Source of the DNA: an uncultured Lachnospiraceae bacterium | GTDB taxonomy: Bacteria; Bacillota; Clostridia; Lachnospirales; Lachnospiraceae | Assembly: GCA_934320895.1 (NCBI GenBank) | Contig: CAKRFY010000011.1 | Coordinates: forward strand, 20,308-84,307 | DNA: 64,000 bases | Direction of reading: 5' to 3' | Part shown: piece by piece, positions 38,914 through 48,483 of the stretch | How positions within the stretch are numbered: the stretch's first letter is position 1 | How the letters are laid out: every line of letters begins with the position of its first letter | Made by a program: the position numbers and the translations under genes | The notes under the pieces: model-generated | Seen by the model: only the letters and a program-made list of their open reading frames with translations | What the model was told of the DNA's origin: nothing | Databases searched by the model: none

Positions 38914-40459
38914 CTCTCAATGTAAAATAAATACTTGTTCCTGTTCCGGGTGTGCTTTTTGCCCATATATTTCCGCCGTGGTCAAGTATTATCTTCTTTA
39001 CGATGGCAAGTCCGAGTCCGCTTCCACGCTTAGCGGAATTTCTCGATGCATCAGCCCTGAAAAATCTGTCAAATATGTTTTGAAGGTCTTTTTCTGAAAT
39101 TCCCGGTCCATCGTCAGAAATTTCGATGCATACAAATTCTTCAGGTTTTACAGGAGGATTTACATCAGTCCCGTCTTTATTTATCTGTCGATAAAGAGGC
39201 TTTTTTTGTTTATGTGGTTTGTAGGAGAGTGCTATTCTTATATTACCATGTTCTTTTTCTTTATATTTAAGTGCATTTCCGGTAATATTGTTTAGAACTC
39301 TGCGAAGCTGTTCTGGGTCAGCGGATACCATTATACCCTCAGGTGCAGTGTTTTCGTATGAAATGTTCATATTGTTTGCTTCATAATCAAATGAGATAGC
39401 GTCAATATAATTTTCAAGGTATTCTGCAATATCAAAAGTGACAAAGTTGTATGGAATGGAGTTTTGTTCTATTTTTGAAAATAGTGACAATTCATCTACG
39501 AGATATGTCATATCGTTTGCTTTTGAATATATCGTCTTTAAGTATTTCTGCTGTTTTTCCGGTGTTTTTGCGATACCATCTATGAGTCCCTCTGAATAAC
39601 CCTTTATAGCAGTAAGCGGTGTTTTAAGATCATGTGATATATTACTCATCATTTCTCTTGTATCATTTTCATACTGAATTCGTTCTTCAAGCATTGATTT
39701 TAGACGGATACGCATTTCCTCAAAATCACGGCACAGTACACCTATCTCATCACATGAGTTTACATGAACAGGATTATCAAGATTTCCCTCACCAATCTGC
39801 ATAGTAGCGATACGCAGAACATTTAAAGGCTTTATGATACTGTGATAAAGCCATATTATCAGAATGGCAGCTGTAGTAAGCAGGATTAGCGTGAATGCGA
39901 TTGCTATATCTCTTACAGAACTTTCCCATCTTGGAATGAGATTAGAAAGTTTTGTGATCAGAAAAAGCTGACCTGTAGTTCCATCGGAAAAATAAAAGTC
40001 CTTGCCGCGCGTAAGTGTTGAGCTTTTCTGGTCAATAAGAATATTGTCATTTTTCCCGTAGGAGTATTCACTAAAAGAAGGAAGAGTGGAAACGCAGTTA
40101 TAAAAGTCGGTATTTCCTATGTAATATTCATCCTTTCCCTTAAAAACGACGATAAAAGAATCTTTAGACGATATAGAGCGTGAAGTATCATCTAAAAATT
40201 TTTTATTCAGCAGTTTATCTGGGGAATCGTCAGCAATTTTAACAAGTTTATTGTAGTCATTTAGGGTAAGTTTATAAAGAAGCTGGACAGGATTTAAAAC
40301 GAGTCCGTAATCATAACTATTTTCATTCTGTGTACTATAATAGGAAGATAATATGTCAGTCTGGTTTTGTACGATAAGGTGAAAACATACAAGTCCGGCA
40401 CAGAGTGGAAATATAGCGATTATCAAAAATGAAATAATAAGTTTTCCGCGTATTTTCAT
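38894..40459 (-). CDS. Membrane sensor histidine kinase
   Basis: 521 residues. Membrane helix (~7-27), an extracellular sensor (~28-175), a second helix (~180-205), HAMP, HisKA with the phospho-acceptor His in NISHDLKTPLTAIKGYSEG, and HATPase (N box NITGNALKYK, G1 EISDDGPGIS, G2 GSGLGLAIV). It should phosphorylate the convergently encoded regulator. The start is set at the ATG with GAGG 5 nt upstream; a TTG start at 40480 would add seven residues. Convergent rather than operonic arrangement is unusual for such a pair. Confidence 0.93.
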   Translation of the reverse strand: MKIRGKLIISFLIIAIFPLCAGLVCFHLIVQNQTDILSSYYSTQNENSYDYGLVLNPVQLLYKLTLNDYNKLVKIADDSPDKLLNKKFLDDTSRSISSKDSFIVVFKGKDEYYIGNTDFYNCVSTLPSFSEYSYGKNDNILIDQKSSTLTRGKDFYFSDGTTGQLFLITKLSNLIPRWESSVRDIAIAFTLILLTTAAILIIWLYHSIIKPLNVLRIATMQIGEGNLDNPVHVNSCDEIGVLCRDFEEMRIRLKSMLEERIQYENDTREMMSNISHDLKTPLTAIKGYSEGLIDGIAKTPEKQQKYLKTIYSKANDMTYLVDELSLFSKIEQNSIPYNFVTFDIAEYLENYIDAISFDYEANNMNISYENTAPEGIMVSADPEQLRRVLNNITGNALKYKEKEHGNIRIALSYKPHKQKKPLYRQINKDGTDVNPPVKPEEFVCIEISDDGPGISEKDLQNIFDRFFRADASRNSAKRGSGLGLAIVKKIILDHGGNIWAKSTPGTGTSIYFTLRVKNGQN

Positions 40460-40503
40460 GGTAACCTCATTTCTGAGCAAATTATTTTTAGATAGAGATA
40501 ATC

Positions 40504-40545
40504 AAAGCTATTTGTTTTTGCTCATAAACAAATAGCTTTATAAAA
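40504..40545 (-). terminator. Terminator after the sugar transferase gene
   Basis: AAAGCTATTTGTTT (40504-40517) and AAACAAATAGCTTT (40526-40539) are perfect 14-bp inverted repeats; A/T-runs flank both sides. It lies just beyond the minus-strand transferase stop. Confidence 0.8.
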
Positions 40546-40550
40546 AAATA

Positions 40551-41981
40551 TTAATAGGCATTTTTATTAACTTTTCGTCCAAAGAATGTAAGGAAAAGTA
40601 TTTTAAAGTCAAGTGCCATTGTCCAGTTTTCTACATAGTAAAGATCGCACTCGATACGGCCAGTTATCGAGGTATCACCTCTAAAACCATTTACCTGGGC
40701 CCAGCCCGTCATACCTGGGCGCACCTGATGTTTTATCATATATCGAGGAATTTCTTCCTTGAATTTGTTTACAAAATAAGGTCTTTCAGGTCTTGGCCCT
40801 ACAAGGCTCATATCTCCCTTTAAGACATTAAATATCTGAGGAAGTTCATCTATATTTGTCTTTCTCATAAATTTACCGATATGGGTGACTCTTGGATCGT
40901 CTTTTGTTGTCCAGGCTTTCTTTTCTTCACTTTCTTCCTGGACTTTCATTGAGCGAAACTTGTACATGTCAAATTCTCTGTTGTGAAGCCCCACACGTCT
41001 CTGTTTAAAGATAAGTGGCCCCGGTGATGTTACTTTTACTATGATGGCAGTTATTATCATAGGTATGGCAAAAAGGATAAGAGCAACAGTAGCACCGAAA
41101 ATATCTACGGCACGTTTTAGTACAATATTATAGGAAGAACTAAGCGGTACGTGACGTACATGTATAACAGGTATACCATCAAGATCTTCTGTGTAAGGCT
41201 TTGTAGGAATAATGTTATTATAATCAGGTGCAAATTTTGTATGAACACCTGATTTTTCACATATAGCAACAAGACCTTCAAGTTTTGAATATTCATCTAT
41301 ACTAAGTGTAATAACAATCTCATCAAATTCATTTGATGAGAGATACTTTTCAAGTGCGCTTAATCTGTCAACGACTTTTATTGTTCTGTATTCGTGTCCT
41401 ATTTTTTTATTGTCATCAAGGATACCATGAATTTTATAACCCCATTCAGGATGAAGTCTTAAACGGCGTATATAGTTTTCTGCTGTTCGGCTGTATCCTA
41501 CGATAAGTACATGTTTAAGGTTTTTACCCTCTTTTCTCATCTTTCTTAGAATTGAAATAACAACAAGTCTGAAGGTATAGTCAATAACGATATTTATACA
41601 TACAAAGATACCAAGTAAAAGTCTGGCATAATCCCACTGTTTGAAAAAATAAAGTGCAGCAACACAGTAGATAATTCCAAAAAAGTTTGATTTTATAAGG
41701 CAGAAAAGTTCTGCACGTCGTCCGCTTGTCCTTTTTGGATCATACATGCCACAAAAACCATATATAATAAGATAACATGGAACTATCATTGTAAGTAGAT
41801 TCTGATATTGTGACAGATCTTTGTAATAACCTGCCGGAGGAGCAATAATATGCCATTTGATAAGTGGACTGTTAAATTCATCAAGTCTTAAGACATATGC
41901 TAAGTTAAATGATAGGTAGATTATTACGGCATCGACAATAATGTGCAGAATATTTAATAATCGCTGGTTTTCTTTAATCAC
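40551..41981 (-). CDS. Polyprenyl glycosylphosphotransferase (priming sugar transferase)
   Basis: 476 residues. Four or five N-terminal membrane helices, a Rossmann-like middle domain (VLIVGYSRTAENYIRRLRL), a further helix and the C-terminal catalytic domain: KRAVDIFGATVAL, SPGPLIFKQRRVGLHNREF, FRSMKV, RKTNIDELPQIFNVLKGDMS, LVGPRPERP and RPGMTGWAQVNG. It transfers a sugar-1-phosphate to undecaprenyl phosphate, the first step of exopolysaccharide or capsule synthesis. No other capsule genes are near. The start is GTG preceded by GAGAGGATG. It is divergent from htrA. Confidence 0.92.
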   Translation of the reverse strand: MIKENQRLLNILHIIVDAVIIYLSFNLAYVLRLDEFNSPLIKWHIIAPPAGYYKDLSQYQNLLTMIVPCYLIIYGFCGMYDPKRTSGRRAELFCLIKSNFFGIIYCVAALYFFKQWDYARLLLGIFVCINIVIDYTFRLVVISILRKMRKEGKNLKHVLIVGYSRTAENYIRRLRLHPEWGYKIHGILDDNKKIGHEYRTIKVVDRLSALEKYLSSNEFDEIVITLSIDEYSKLEGLVAICEKSGVHTKFAPDYNNIIPTKPYTEDLDGIPVIHVRHVPLSSSYNIVLKRAVDIFGATVALILFAIPMIITAIIVKVTSPGPLIFKQRRVGLHNREFDMYKFRSMKVQEESEEKKAWTTKDDPRVTHIGKFMRKTNIDELPQIFNVLKGDMSLVGPRPERPYFVNKFKEEIPRYMIKHQVRPGMTGWAQVNGFRGDTSITGRIECDLYYVENWTMALDFKILFLTFFGRKVNKNAY

Positions 41982-42204
41982 AATTTTTCATCCTCTCAAT
42001 CTCTTATAGCTTTTGTATCAGTAATATGATAAAATATTACTGCTTGTGCTCTAATCATTATATAGGTTATAATTATTTTGCGCAACAATAAAATCTTTTA
42101 TAATAGATGAAATGAAAAAGTTATATTTTCTTCACAACTTATACACAAAAAGTTGTTAAAATTTGTTTTGCAGGTAAGAGAAAATGTAAAGGGAGGTACT
42201 AGTC

Positions 42205-44022
42205 ATGGATGAGAATAATAACTTTAATGGGACAGATACAGATCAGTCTCAGGATGGATATACAGGCGAGTATGGGAATTCAGTAGAAGGAGGAAGTGCT
42301 CAGGAATCATCAATTTACAGTTATTCATATAAAAATGGTGAAAATAATGCACAGTCTACACATTCCGGTGATTATTATGCGGGAACACAGTCTGGCAGTA
42401 CAGGTTCAGCAGACAGTCAGACTTATCAGAGAAGTGGTGACAATAAAGGCGCATATAATGGTGGTATGGATACAGGCTATAACAATAGGAATCCGTATGA
42501 GAGCAATACAGATCAAAGTTATAGCAACACAGATCCGTATGAAAATAATACAAATACAGGATATAATAATGAGAATCCATATACACAGCAGCATGGATAT
42601 TCATACAATGCAGGAGCAGAAAAGAAACCAGGCGATAAAAAGAAAGGCTCTTTTGGCAAAAAACTTCTGATATGCGCTGCATGTGCAGTATTGTTTGGGG
42701 TTGTGGCAGCAGTATGTTTTGAGGGTGTATGCTATTTTTCAAGTAAAGTTTTAGGTATAAATACACCGGCAATTACTACAAGTCAACAGATTGGAACAAC
42801 GACAACAAGCAGCAACAGTAGTAAAGTTGTTACAGGATCAGCTGTAAGCGGAACTACAGATGTTTCATCAATCGTAGAACAGACAATGCCAGCAGTTGTT
42901 GCAATCACATGTACAAGTGAATCAACAAATTACTATAGCCTGTTTGGAAACAGCCAGCAGCAGGAAACACAGAGCAGCGGTACAGGTTTCATAATAGGAC
43001 AGAGTAAGAGTGAGCTTCTTATTGCAACAAACAATCATGTTATTGACGGAGCCAAGACAATATCAGTTCAGTTTATTGACGAACAGGTATATGAGGCAAC
43101 GGTAAAAGGCAAGGACTCAAGTAATGACCTTGCTGTAGTAGCAGTAAAACTTAACAAAATTAAAAAATCTACGATGAGTAAGATAAAGATTGCTGATGTA
43201 GGAGATTCAGATAGCCTTAAAGTAGGAGAGATGGCAATAGCGATCGGAAACTCATTGGGATATGGACAGTCTGTAACGGTTGGATATATCAGTGCAAAGA
43301 ACAGGGAGATTACAGAGACATCTGAGACAGATGGTTCAACAAATTCGATAAAGGCAATTCAGACAGATGCGGCTATCAACCCTGGTAACAGTGGTGGGCC
43401 TCTTATCAATCTAAAAGGTGAAGTTGTCGGAATAAATTCAGCAAAGATTGCTGACTCATCAGTAGAGGGTGTAGGTTATGCAATTCCTATTTCTCAGGCA
43501 ACACCTATTATAGATGAACTTAAAGACAAAGAAGTTTTATCAGACTCACAGAAAGGATATCTTGGAATATCAGGAAGAACAGTTGGAAGTGAAGCAAGCA
43601 GTTACAATATTCCAAGTGGTGTCTATGTTGCAGAAGTATCAAAAGGAGGAGCTGCTGAGAAAGGCGGTGTGAAAGTTGGAGATATCATTACTGCCATAAA
43701 CAATCAGGATGTAAGAAGTATCGAGAGTCTTAAAGAAAAGGCAAACAGTTATCGTAAGGGAACAGAGGTTGAACTTACATTACAAAGAAGTGATGACGGA
43801 ACATACAAAGAGAAGAAAGTAAAAGTTAAACTTCAAGGTTCAAAGTCATTAGATGGATTATCACAGGGAAATAACTCAGGAAATTCAAACAATAACAGTA
43901 ATAATGGTAACAATGGAAGTAATGGTTATGACCAGGGTAATGGAAACAGTGGAGATAACAATTCAGATGATGGAGATTACAGTGGATTTGGAAACTTCTT
44001 CTCTAATCCGTTTGGCAATTAA
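42205..44022 (+). CDS. HtrA/DegP-type membrane serine protease with long low-complexity ends
   Basis: 605 residues. The first ~150 are disordered and rich in Asn, Tyr, Ser, Gly and Gln, with recurring NPYE/DPYE and Tyr-Asn-Asn pieces, and are cytosolic. One membrane helix follows (~153-178). The trypsin-like domain has His in ATNNHVIDG, Asp in SSNDLAVVAV and Ser in NPGNSGGPLI; then a PDZ domain (~450-545) and a Gly/Asn-rich C-terminus. It degrades or refolds damaged proteins at the outer face of the membrane. GGGAGG is 11 nt before the ATG. Both low-complexity ends are longer than in standard HtrA. Confidence 0.92.
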   Translation: MDENNNFNGTDTDQSQDGYTGEYGNSVEGGSAQESSIYSYSYKNGENNAQSTHSGDYYAGTQSGSTGSADSQTYQRSGDNKGAYNGGMDTGYNNRNPYESNTDQSYSNTDPYENNTNTGYNNENPYTQQHGYSYNAGAEKKPGDKKKGSFGKKLLICAACAVLFGVVAAVCFEGVCYFSSKVLGINTPAITTSQQIGTTTTSSNSSKVVTGSAVSGTTDVSSIVEQTMPAVVAITCTSESTNYYSLFGNSQQQETQSSGTGFIIGQSKSELLIATNNHVIDGAKTISVQFIDEQVYEATVKGKDSSNDLAVVAVKLNKIKKSTMSKIKIADVGDSDSLKVGEMAIAIGNSLGYGQSVTVGYISAKNREITETSETDGSTNSIKAIQTDAAINPGNSGGPLINLKGEVVGINSAKIADSSVEGVGYAIPISQATPIIDELKDKEVLSDSQKGYLGISGRTVGSEASSYNIPSGVYVAEVSKGGAAEKGGVKVGDIITAINNQDVRSIESLKEKANSYRKGTEVELTLQRSDDGTYKEKKVKVKLQGSKSLDGLSQGNNSGNSNNNSNNGNNGSNGYDQGNGNSGDNNSDDGDYSGFGNFFSNPFGN

Positions 44023-44056
44023 ATAGTGCTTAAAGCACAGATCAGATAATATTAGG

Positions 44057-44092
44057 CCAGTCGTACATTTTTTGTGCGACTGGTATTTTAAG
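44057..44092 (+). terminator. Terminator after htrA
   Basis: CCAGTCG (44057-44063) pairs with CGACTGG (44077-44083) with a partly paired middle, then TATTTTA. Confidence 0.7.
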
Positions 44093-44131
44093 GTTAATGG
44101 CAATACTTTGATGAACTGGAGGTAATAATAA

Positions 44132-45985
44132 ATGCTGTCTGTTACAGAAAGTGAGAATATTGCGGAAAATGTTGGAAAAAAGAAAATTATAGATGCTATA
44201 AAGAAAATTTTGGTATTTGTATTATTTCTTGCACTTATAGTATGGCAGTTTTCAGCAATGGAATTGTTTTTTAAAAAGACGATAACGGATTTTGATACTG
44301 ATATCGTACTTAAGAACATAGCATTATTTGGAGTGGTGAATGTTGTATTAACAGCATTATTCCACAGGATGAGATCAGCATTTATTATAACATATGTGCT
44401 CACTTTGATTATTGGCATTGCAAATTATTTTGTTATCTCATTCAGGGGATATGGAATTGTTTTTATGGATATTTATGCTATAAAGACTGCTACGACAGTT
44501 GCTGGTGGATATAAATATGGTATTGATGTATATTTTTTTGCTGGAGTTTTAAGCTGTATAGCAGGGATTGCAGTATGTATTGCAATGCCTAAAAAAAAGA
44601 GAGCATACATAAATCTCAGGGATGTGTGTGGCTCCGTTGCAGCACTTTTATCAACAGCAGTTTTTATTGTATGGTTAAATACATCATCCGCATTTTTTAA
44701 CAATGTGAGTTCTCTATCATGGGATCACAACATTGGGATAAGTGATTATGGTTATGTTCTTTATTTTATTGCGAATGCAGGAGAAGCTGGTATAGAAGAA
44801 CCTGAAGGTTACTCGGTAAAAAAGGTTGATGAGATATTATCACGATATGATGAAAAGGAAGCTGACAGGCAGAGTTTGCATAAAAAAACTCCTAATATTA
44901 TAATGATAATGAATGAGTCATTTTCAGATTTGAGAGTGCTAGGCAACTATAGAACAAATAGAGAGGTTATGCCATTTTTTGACAGTTTAAAAAAGAATGT
45001 TGTGAAGGGATATGTGGAGTCCTCGGTATATGGAGGATATACGGCAAATTCGGAGTTTGAATTTCTGACAGGCTGTACGAAAACATTTTTGCCCGGAAAT
45101 CCATATCTGCAATATATGGATGATTATCTGCCTTCGGTTATAAGCAATATAAAACAACAGGACGGATACAACAAAGCTATAGCAATGCATCCTTATAATC
45201 CATCGGGTTACAATAGAAACAGAGTTTATCCGTTACTGCATTTTGATAAGTTTTTTAGTATAGATGATTTTAAGAATCCGATGTTTGTAAGAGACTATAT
45301 AAGCGATAGATCAGATTATGAAAAGATAATAGAGCAGTATAAGAACAAGGACAAAGACAGTTTATTATGTCTGTTTAATGTTACGATGCAAAATCATAAT
45401 CCGTATGACAATACGAAATATAAATTTGAAGATCCAGTTGAGATTACAGATTTTAGAACATCGTCGGAAGTAAGTCAGTATCTTTCGTTGATAAAGATGT
45501 CTGATGATGCACTTAAAGAGCTTGTTGATTATTTTAAAAAAGTAAATGAACCTACGATAATTGTTCTGTTTGGTGACCATCAGCCACATCTTCCTGATTC
45601 ATTTTATCAGGAGGTGCTTGGAAAGACGCCGCTTCAGTTTGATCAAGATGACAGCATGAAGAAATATCTGGTGCCATTTGTAATCTGGGCCAATTACGAC
45701 ATAGGTGAAGAATATATAGAGAAAACATCCATAAATTATCTGTCTTCAATACTTCTTGAGAAGGCAGGATTAAGGATGAGCAATTATAACAGATATCTTC
45801 TTGATTTATATAAGGATATCCCATCAATAAGTGCAACGGGGTTTTATGACAGAGATGGAAAACTGCACAAAATATCAGAAACATCCGGAAAATATGCAGA
45901 AAAACTTAAAGAATACGAGATGATACAGTATAATTATATTTTTGATAAAGATAACAGGCTGAATAAATATTACCAGATAAAGTAA
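44132..45985 (+). CDS. LTA-synthase-like sulfatase-family membrane protein
   Basis: 617 residues. About five membrane helices (residues ~25-210), then an extracellular alkaline-phosphatase-like domain. NIIMIMNESFSDL supplies the metal Glu, GGYTANSEFEFLTG the nucleophile Thr, and VLFGDHQPHLPDS the Asp/His metal ligands. The family polymerises glycerophosphate (LtaS) or moves phosphoglycerol or phosphoethanolamine groups (MdoB-like); which applies here is not clear. GGAGG precedes the ATG. A LytTR-type regulator starts 43 bp downstream. Confidence 0.87.
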   Translation: MLSVTESENIAENVGKKKIIDAIKKILVFVLFLALIVWQFSAMELFFKKTITDFDTDIVLKNIALFGVVNVVLTALFHRMRSAFIITYVLTLIIGIANYFVISFRGYGIVFMDIYAIKTATTVAGGYKYGIDVYFFAGVLSCIAGIAVCIAMPKKKRAYINLRDVCGSVAALLSTAVFIVWLNTSSAFFNNVSSLSWDHNIGISDYGYVLYFIANAGEAGIEEPEGYSVKKVDEILSRYDEKEADRQSLHKKTPNIIMIMNESFSDLRVLGNYRTNREVMPFFDSLKKNVVKGYVESSVYGGYTANSEFEFLTGCTKTFLPGNPYLQYMDDYLPSVISNIKQQDGYNKAIAMHPYNPSGYNRNRVYPLLHFDKFFSIDDFKNPMFVRDYISDRSDYEKIIEQYKNKDKDSLLCLFNVTMQNHNPYDNTKYKFEDPVEITDFRTSSEVSQYLSLIKMSDDALKELVDYFKKVNEPTIIVLFGDHQPHLPDSFYQEVLGKTPLQFDQDDSMKKYLVPFVIWANYDIGEEYIEKTSINYLSSILLEKAGLRMSNYNRYLLDLYKDIPSISATGFYDRDGKLHKISETSGKYAEKLKEYEMIQYNYIFDKDNRLNKYYQIK

Positions 45986-46028
45986 TTATCTGGTTTATGA
46001 TATTTGTGTGTGGAGGACAAAAGATAAA

Positions 46029-46742
46029 ATGATCAAGATATGTATTTGTGATGATGATGAGGTATTTGCGGTTGAATTGAAAAAAAATTTAATCATATAT
46101 AGTCATGATGAGAAAAAAGAATTTGAGATAGACGTCTGCTTTGACGGAAGGAAAATGGTTGAATTTATAGAAAAAAATAAATATGATATTGTATTCTTAG
46201 ACATTGAGCTCGGAGATATTAAGGGATTTGAGATCGGATGCAAGATTCGTGAAGAAATGGATGATGAAAAAACTCAGATAGTGTATATATCATCAAAAAC
46301 AAGTTATGCTATGGAATTGTTTGAAACACGTCCGCTGAATTTCCTGGTCAAACCTTTGAAAGAAAAAGATGTTTTTGAAGTAATGGACACATATTACAGG
46401 CTGTTTGGGAATAAGAAAAAATATTTACGTTACAGATGGTTAAAGAAAGATTGCGCTATAGATCAGAATGATATCGTATATATACAGAGTACAGGAAGAA
46501 AACTTTTTGTCAGAACCATTGATAATGATGTGGTGGAGTTTTATGCAAAGATTTCAGATATTTTGTCACAGCTTGATCAGAATAAATTCTGTCAGGTACA
46601 TAAATCATTTGTAATAAATGGTATTTATGTAAAAAAATATGCAAGTGACAGTATCATTATGTGTGATGGCACAAAGATAATGATAAGTCAGTCAATGAAA
46701 AGATATGTTAAAGAATGGTTTGTGGAATATTTATCGGATTAA
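46029..46742 (+). CDS. LytTR-family response regulator (AgrA/LytR type)
   Basis: 237 residues. Receiver: KICICDDDEVFAVELKK and the phospho-acceptor in DIVFLDIELGDIKGFEIG; then a LytTR DNA-binding domain (~135-235, YIQSTGRKLFVRT ... CQVHKSFVINGIYV). Such regulators bind pairs of 9-bp sites. The gene has no kinase neighbour, so its partner is unknown. GGAGG sits 12 nt upstream of the chosen ATG, a loose spacing; a GTG at 46008 would overlap it. Probably cotranscribed with the LTA-synthase-like gene. Confidence 0.88.
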   Translation: MIKICICDDDEVFAVELKKNLIIYSHDEKKEFEIDVCFDGRKMVEFIEKNKYDIVFLDIELGDIKGFEIGCKIREEMDDEKTQIVYISSKTSYAMELFETRPLNFLVKPLKEKDVFEVMDTYYRLFGNKKKYLRYRWLKKDCAIDQNDIVYIQSTGRKLFVRTIDNDVVEFYAKISDILSQLDQNKFCQVHKSFVINGIYVKKYASDSIIMCDGTKIMISQSMKRYVKEWFVEYLSD

Positions 46743-47008
46743 AATTATTTATTACATATAAAAACTTATTTTTTACATTTAGAAATAAAAAAGTGTTAAA
46801 TGTGTTATGATTAAAAATATATAACATACCATATATTTTTTTAGTGTGGGAGATAGGTTTTGTTAAAATTTCCTACTTTTTTTGATATAAAAATTTATTT
46901 TTGTCTTTATTTTTTGGAAAATATATGGTAGTATGATATTGTTATAGTATATTATATATTATTATAGTGATTTCAAAAAGATAGAGAGATGAAAGGAAGG
47001 CTAAACTC

Positions 47009-47380
47009 ATGAACAGAAGAACTACTGAGATTTCACAGTGCGAACTTACAGTTATGAAGTGTATCTGGGACCTTGAAGGTGAGGTTACATGTGCACAGGT
47101 TATGAAAAAATTAAAGGAAGATTATGGTCTTACATATAAAGATACGACTGTATATACTTTCTTAAAGAATCTTATCAATAAAGGTTTTGTTTCTTCAGAG
47201 AAAAAAGGAATTACTTACTACACACCTGTACGTAGTGAAGTAGATTACAGAACAGACATTTTAAAACAGGCTAAGAAGTTCTGGTTTAATGATTCAGTAA
47301 CTGATTTTGTTGATGCAGTACTTAACTTAGATAAAGTAACTGCTGATGACAAGGCAAAGATTAAAGATATGGTTAAATAG
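47009..47380 (+). CDS. BlaI/MecI/CopY-family transcriptional repressor
   Basis: 123 residues, the usual size. The winged-helix segment SQCELTVMKCIWDLEGEVTCA...DTTVYTFLKNLINKGFVS is typical of the family. No BlaR1-type sensor and no beta-lactamase lie next to it, so it may control another function, possibly its own gene. The 266-bp upstream gap (46743-47008) is extremely AT-rich with a roughly symmetric TATAGTATATTATATATT region near 46943-46966 that could be operator or promoter. No other gene is seen in that gap. AAAGGAAGG precedes the ATG. Confidence 0.85.
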   Translation: MNRRTTEISQCELTVMKCIWDLEGEVTCAQVMKKLKEDYGLTYKDTTVYTFLKNLINKGFVSSEKKGITYYTPVRSEVDYRTDILKQAKKFWFNDSVTDFVDAVLNLDKVTADDKAKIKDMVK

Positions 47381-47412
47381 TTGACCATTGTGATATTATA
47401 AATATTAAAAAT

Positions 47413-47455
47413 AAAAATCGTGTATATCATAAAATGATGTACACGATTTTTTGTT
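47413..47455. terminator. Bidirectional terminator between repressor and TSCPD genes
   Basis: AAAAATCGTGTATATCAT and ATGATGTACACGATTTTT form a ~17-bp stem with one G-U pair, with T-runs on the + strand and A-runs on the other. Confidence 0.85.
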
Positions 47456-47456
47456 T

Positions 47457-47714
47457 TTATGCGTTTTCGTTTGCGTATGCTTCTCTTACGGCTGTAGCAA
47501 GCTGATCAGGACAGGATGTAGGCTTGAAACCACATCTTATACCTTTAAGTTTGCTTTCAATCTGGTCTACAGTAAGACCGTCAACGAGTGATGAAATTCC
47601 ATGAAGGTTTCCATTGCATCCGCCTGTAAACTGTACATTTGATACTATATCCCCATTAAGATCAAATTCAATTTTTGTTGAGCATGTTCCTTTGGTTCTG
47701 TATGTGTGTGTCAT
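47457..47714 (-). CDS. TSCPD-domain protein (TIGR03905 type)
   Basis: 85 residues. The pattern includes GTCSTKIEFDLNGDIVSNVQF, GGCNGNL and the domain-naming T-S-C-P-D, as in the small stand-alone TSCPD proteins. The related domain occurs at the end of some ribonucleotide reductases, and the Cys residues suggest metal or redox binding, but the function is unknown. An ATG at 47723 would leave no room for the AAAGG site, so the second ATG is preferred. It is 25 bp downstream of the sirtuin gene, likely one operon. Confidence 0.85.
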   Translation of the reverse strand: MTHTYRTKGTCSTKIEFDLNGDIVSNVQFTGGCNGNLHGISSLVDGLTVDQIESKLKGIRCGFKPTSCPDQLATAVREAYANENA

Positions 47715-47739
47715 AATAGTCATCCTTTCATTTTATTAT

Positions 47740-48465
47740 TTAGATCTGTGAAAATACTTCACCAAGACCACACTGTAACAGTAGATCGGCATTATTGTCA
47801 AGTGGTGTTGAAGATTTATTTATCAGTACCAGATGGCTGCCTTTGAAATACTGTATAAGACCAGCTGCAGGGTATACTGCAAGTGAAGTGCCACCGACAA
47901 TAAGCATATCTGCATTTGATATTGCATTAACAGCTCCACTTACGGTTGCGTCATCAAGTCCTTCTTCATACAATACAACATCAGGCTTTATTATGCCTCC
48001 ACATTCGCAGAGTGGGACACCCTGACTGTTTTTAATGTAATTTACATCATAGAATTTATGGCATTTTTCACAATAATTTCTAAGTGTTGAACCATGAAGC
48101 TCATAAACTCTTTTACTGCCGGCTGCCTGATGAAGTCCATCAATATTTTGAGTGACAACAGCCGAGAGTTTTCCTTTCTTTTCAAGTTCTGCAAGTTTTA
48201 TATGTGTGATATTTGGCTTTGCATTCTCAATAAGCATTTTGTCGCGGTAAAATTTATAAAATTCTTTTGGATTTTTGATAAAAAATGAATGGCTTAAAAT
48301 AGTTTCAGGTGGATAGTCATACTTTTGATGATAGAGACCATCTACACTTCTGAAGTCTGGAATACCGCTTTCGGTTGAGACGCCTGCGCCACCAAAGAAT
48401 ACTATATTGTCACTTTCGTCTAACCATTTTTTAAATAATTCTATATCTTTTTTATCAGGCTGCAT
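47740..48465 (-). CDS. Sirtuin NAD-dependent protein deacylase
   Basis: 241 residues. GGAGVSTESGIPDFRS binds NAD, TQNIDGLHQAAG and the His in YELHGSTLRNYC form the catalytic site, and zinc ligands are CEKC and CEC. It should remove acetyl or acyl groups from lysine, making O-acyl-ADP-ribose. A strong AAGGAGGT site lies about 10 nt upstream of the ATG. It sits between the abrB terminator and the TSCPD gene. Confidence 0.94.
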   Translation of the reverse strand: MQPDKKDIELFKKWLDESDNIVFFGGAGVSTESGIPDFRSVDGLYHQKYDYPPETILSHSFFIKNPKEFYKFYRDKMLIENAKPNITHIKLAELEKKGKLSAVVTQNIDGLHQAAGSKRVYELHGSTLRNYCEKCHKFYDVNYIKNSQGVPLCECGGIIKPDVVLYEEGLDDATVSGAVNAISNADMLIVGGTSLAVYPAAGLIQYFKGSHLVLINKSSTPLDNNADLLLQCGLGEVFSQI

Positions 48466-48483
48466 AAATAGTAAGTACCTCCT

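Noticed and set aside
42296..42772. Open frames on both strands in the HtrA tail
   Set aside because: Low-complexity codons of the Asn/Tyr-rich tail keep other frames open; no start signals.
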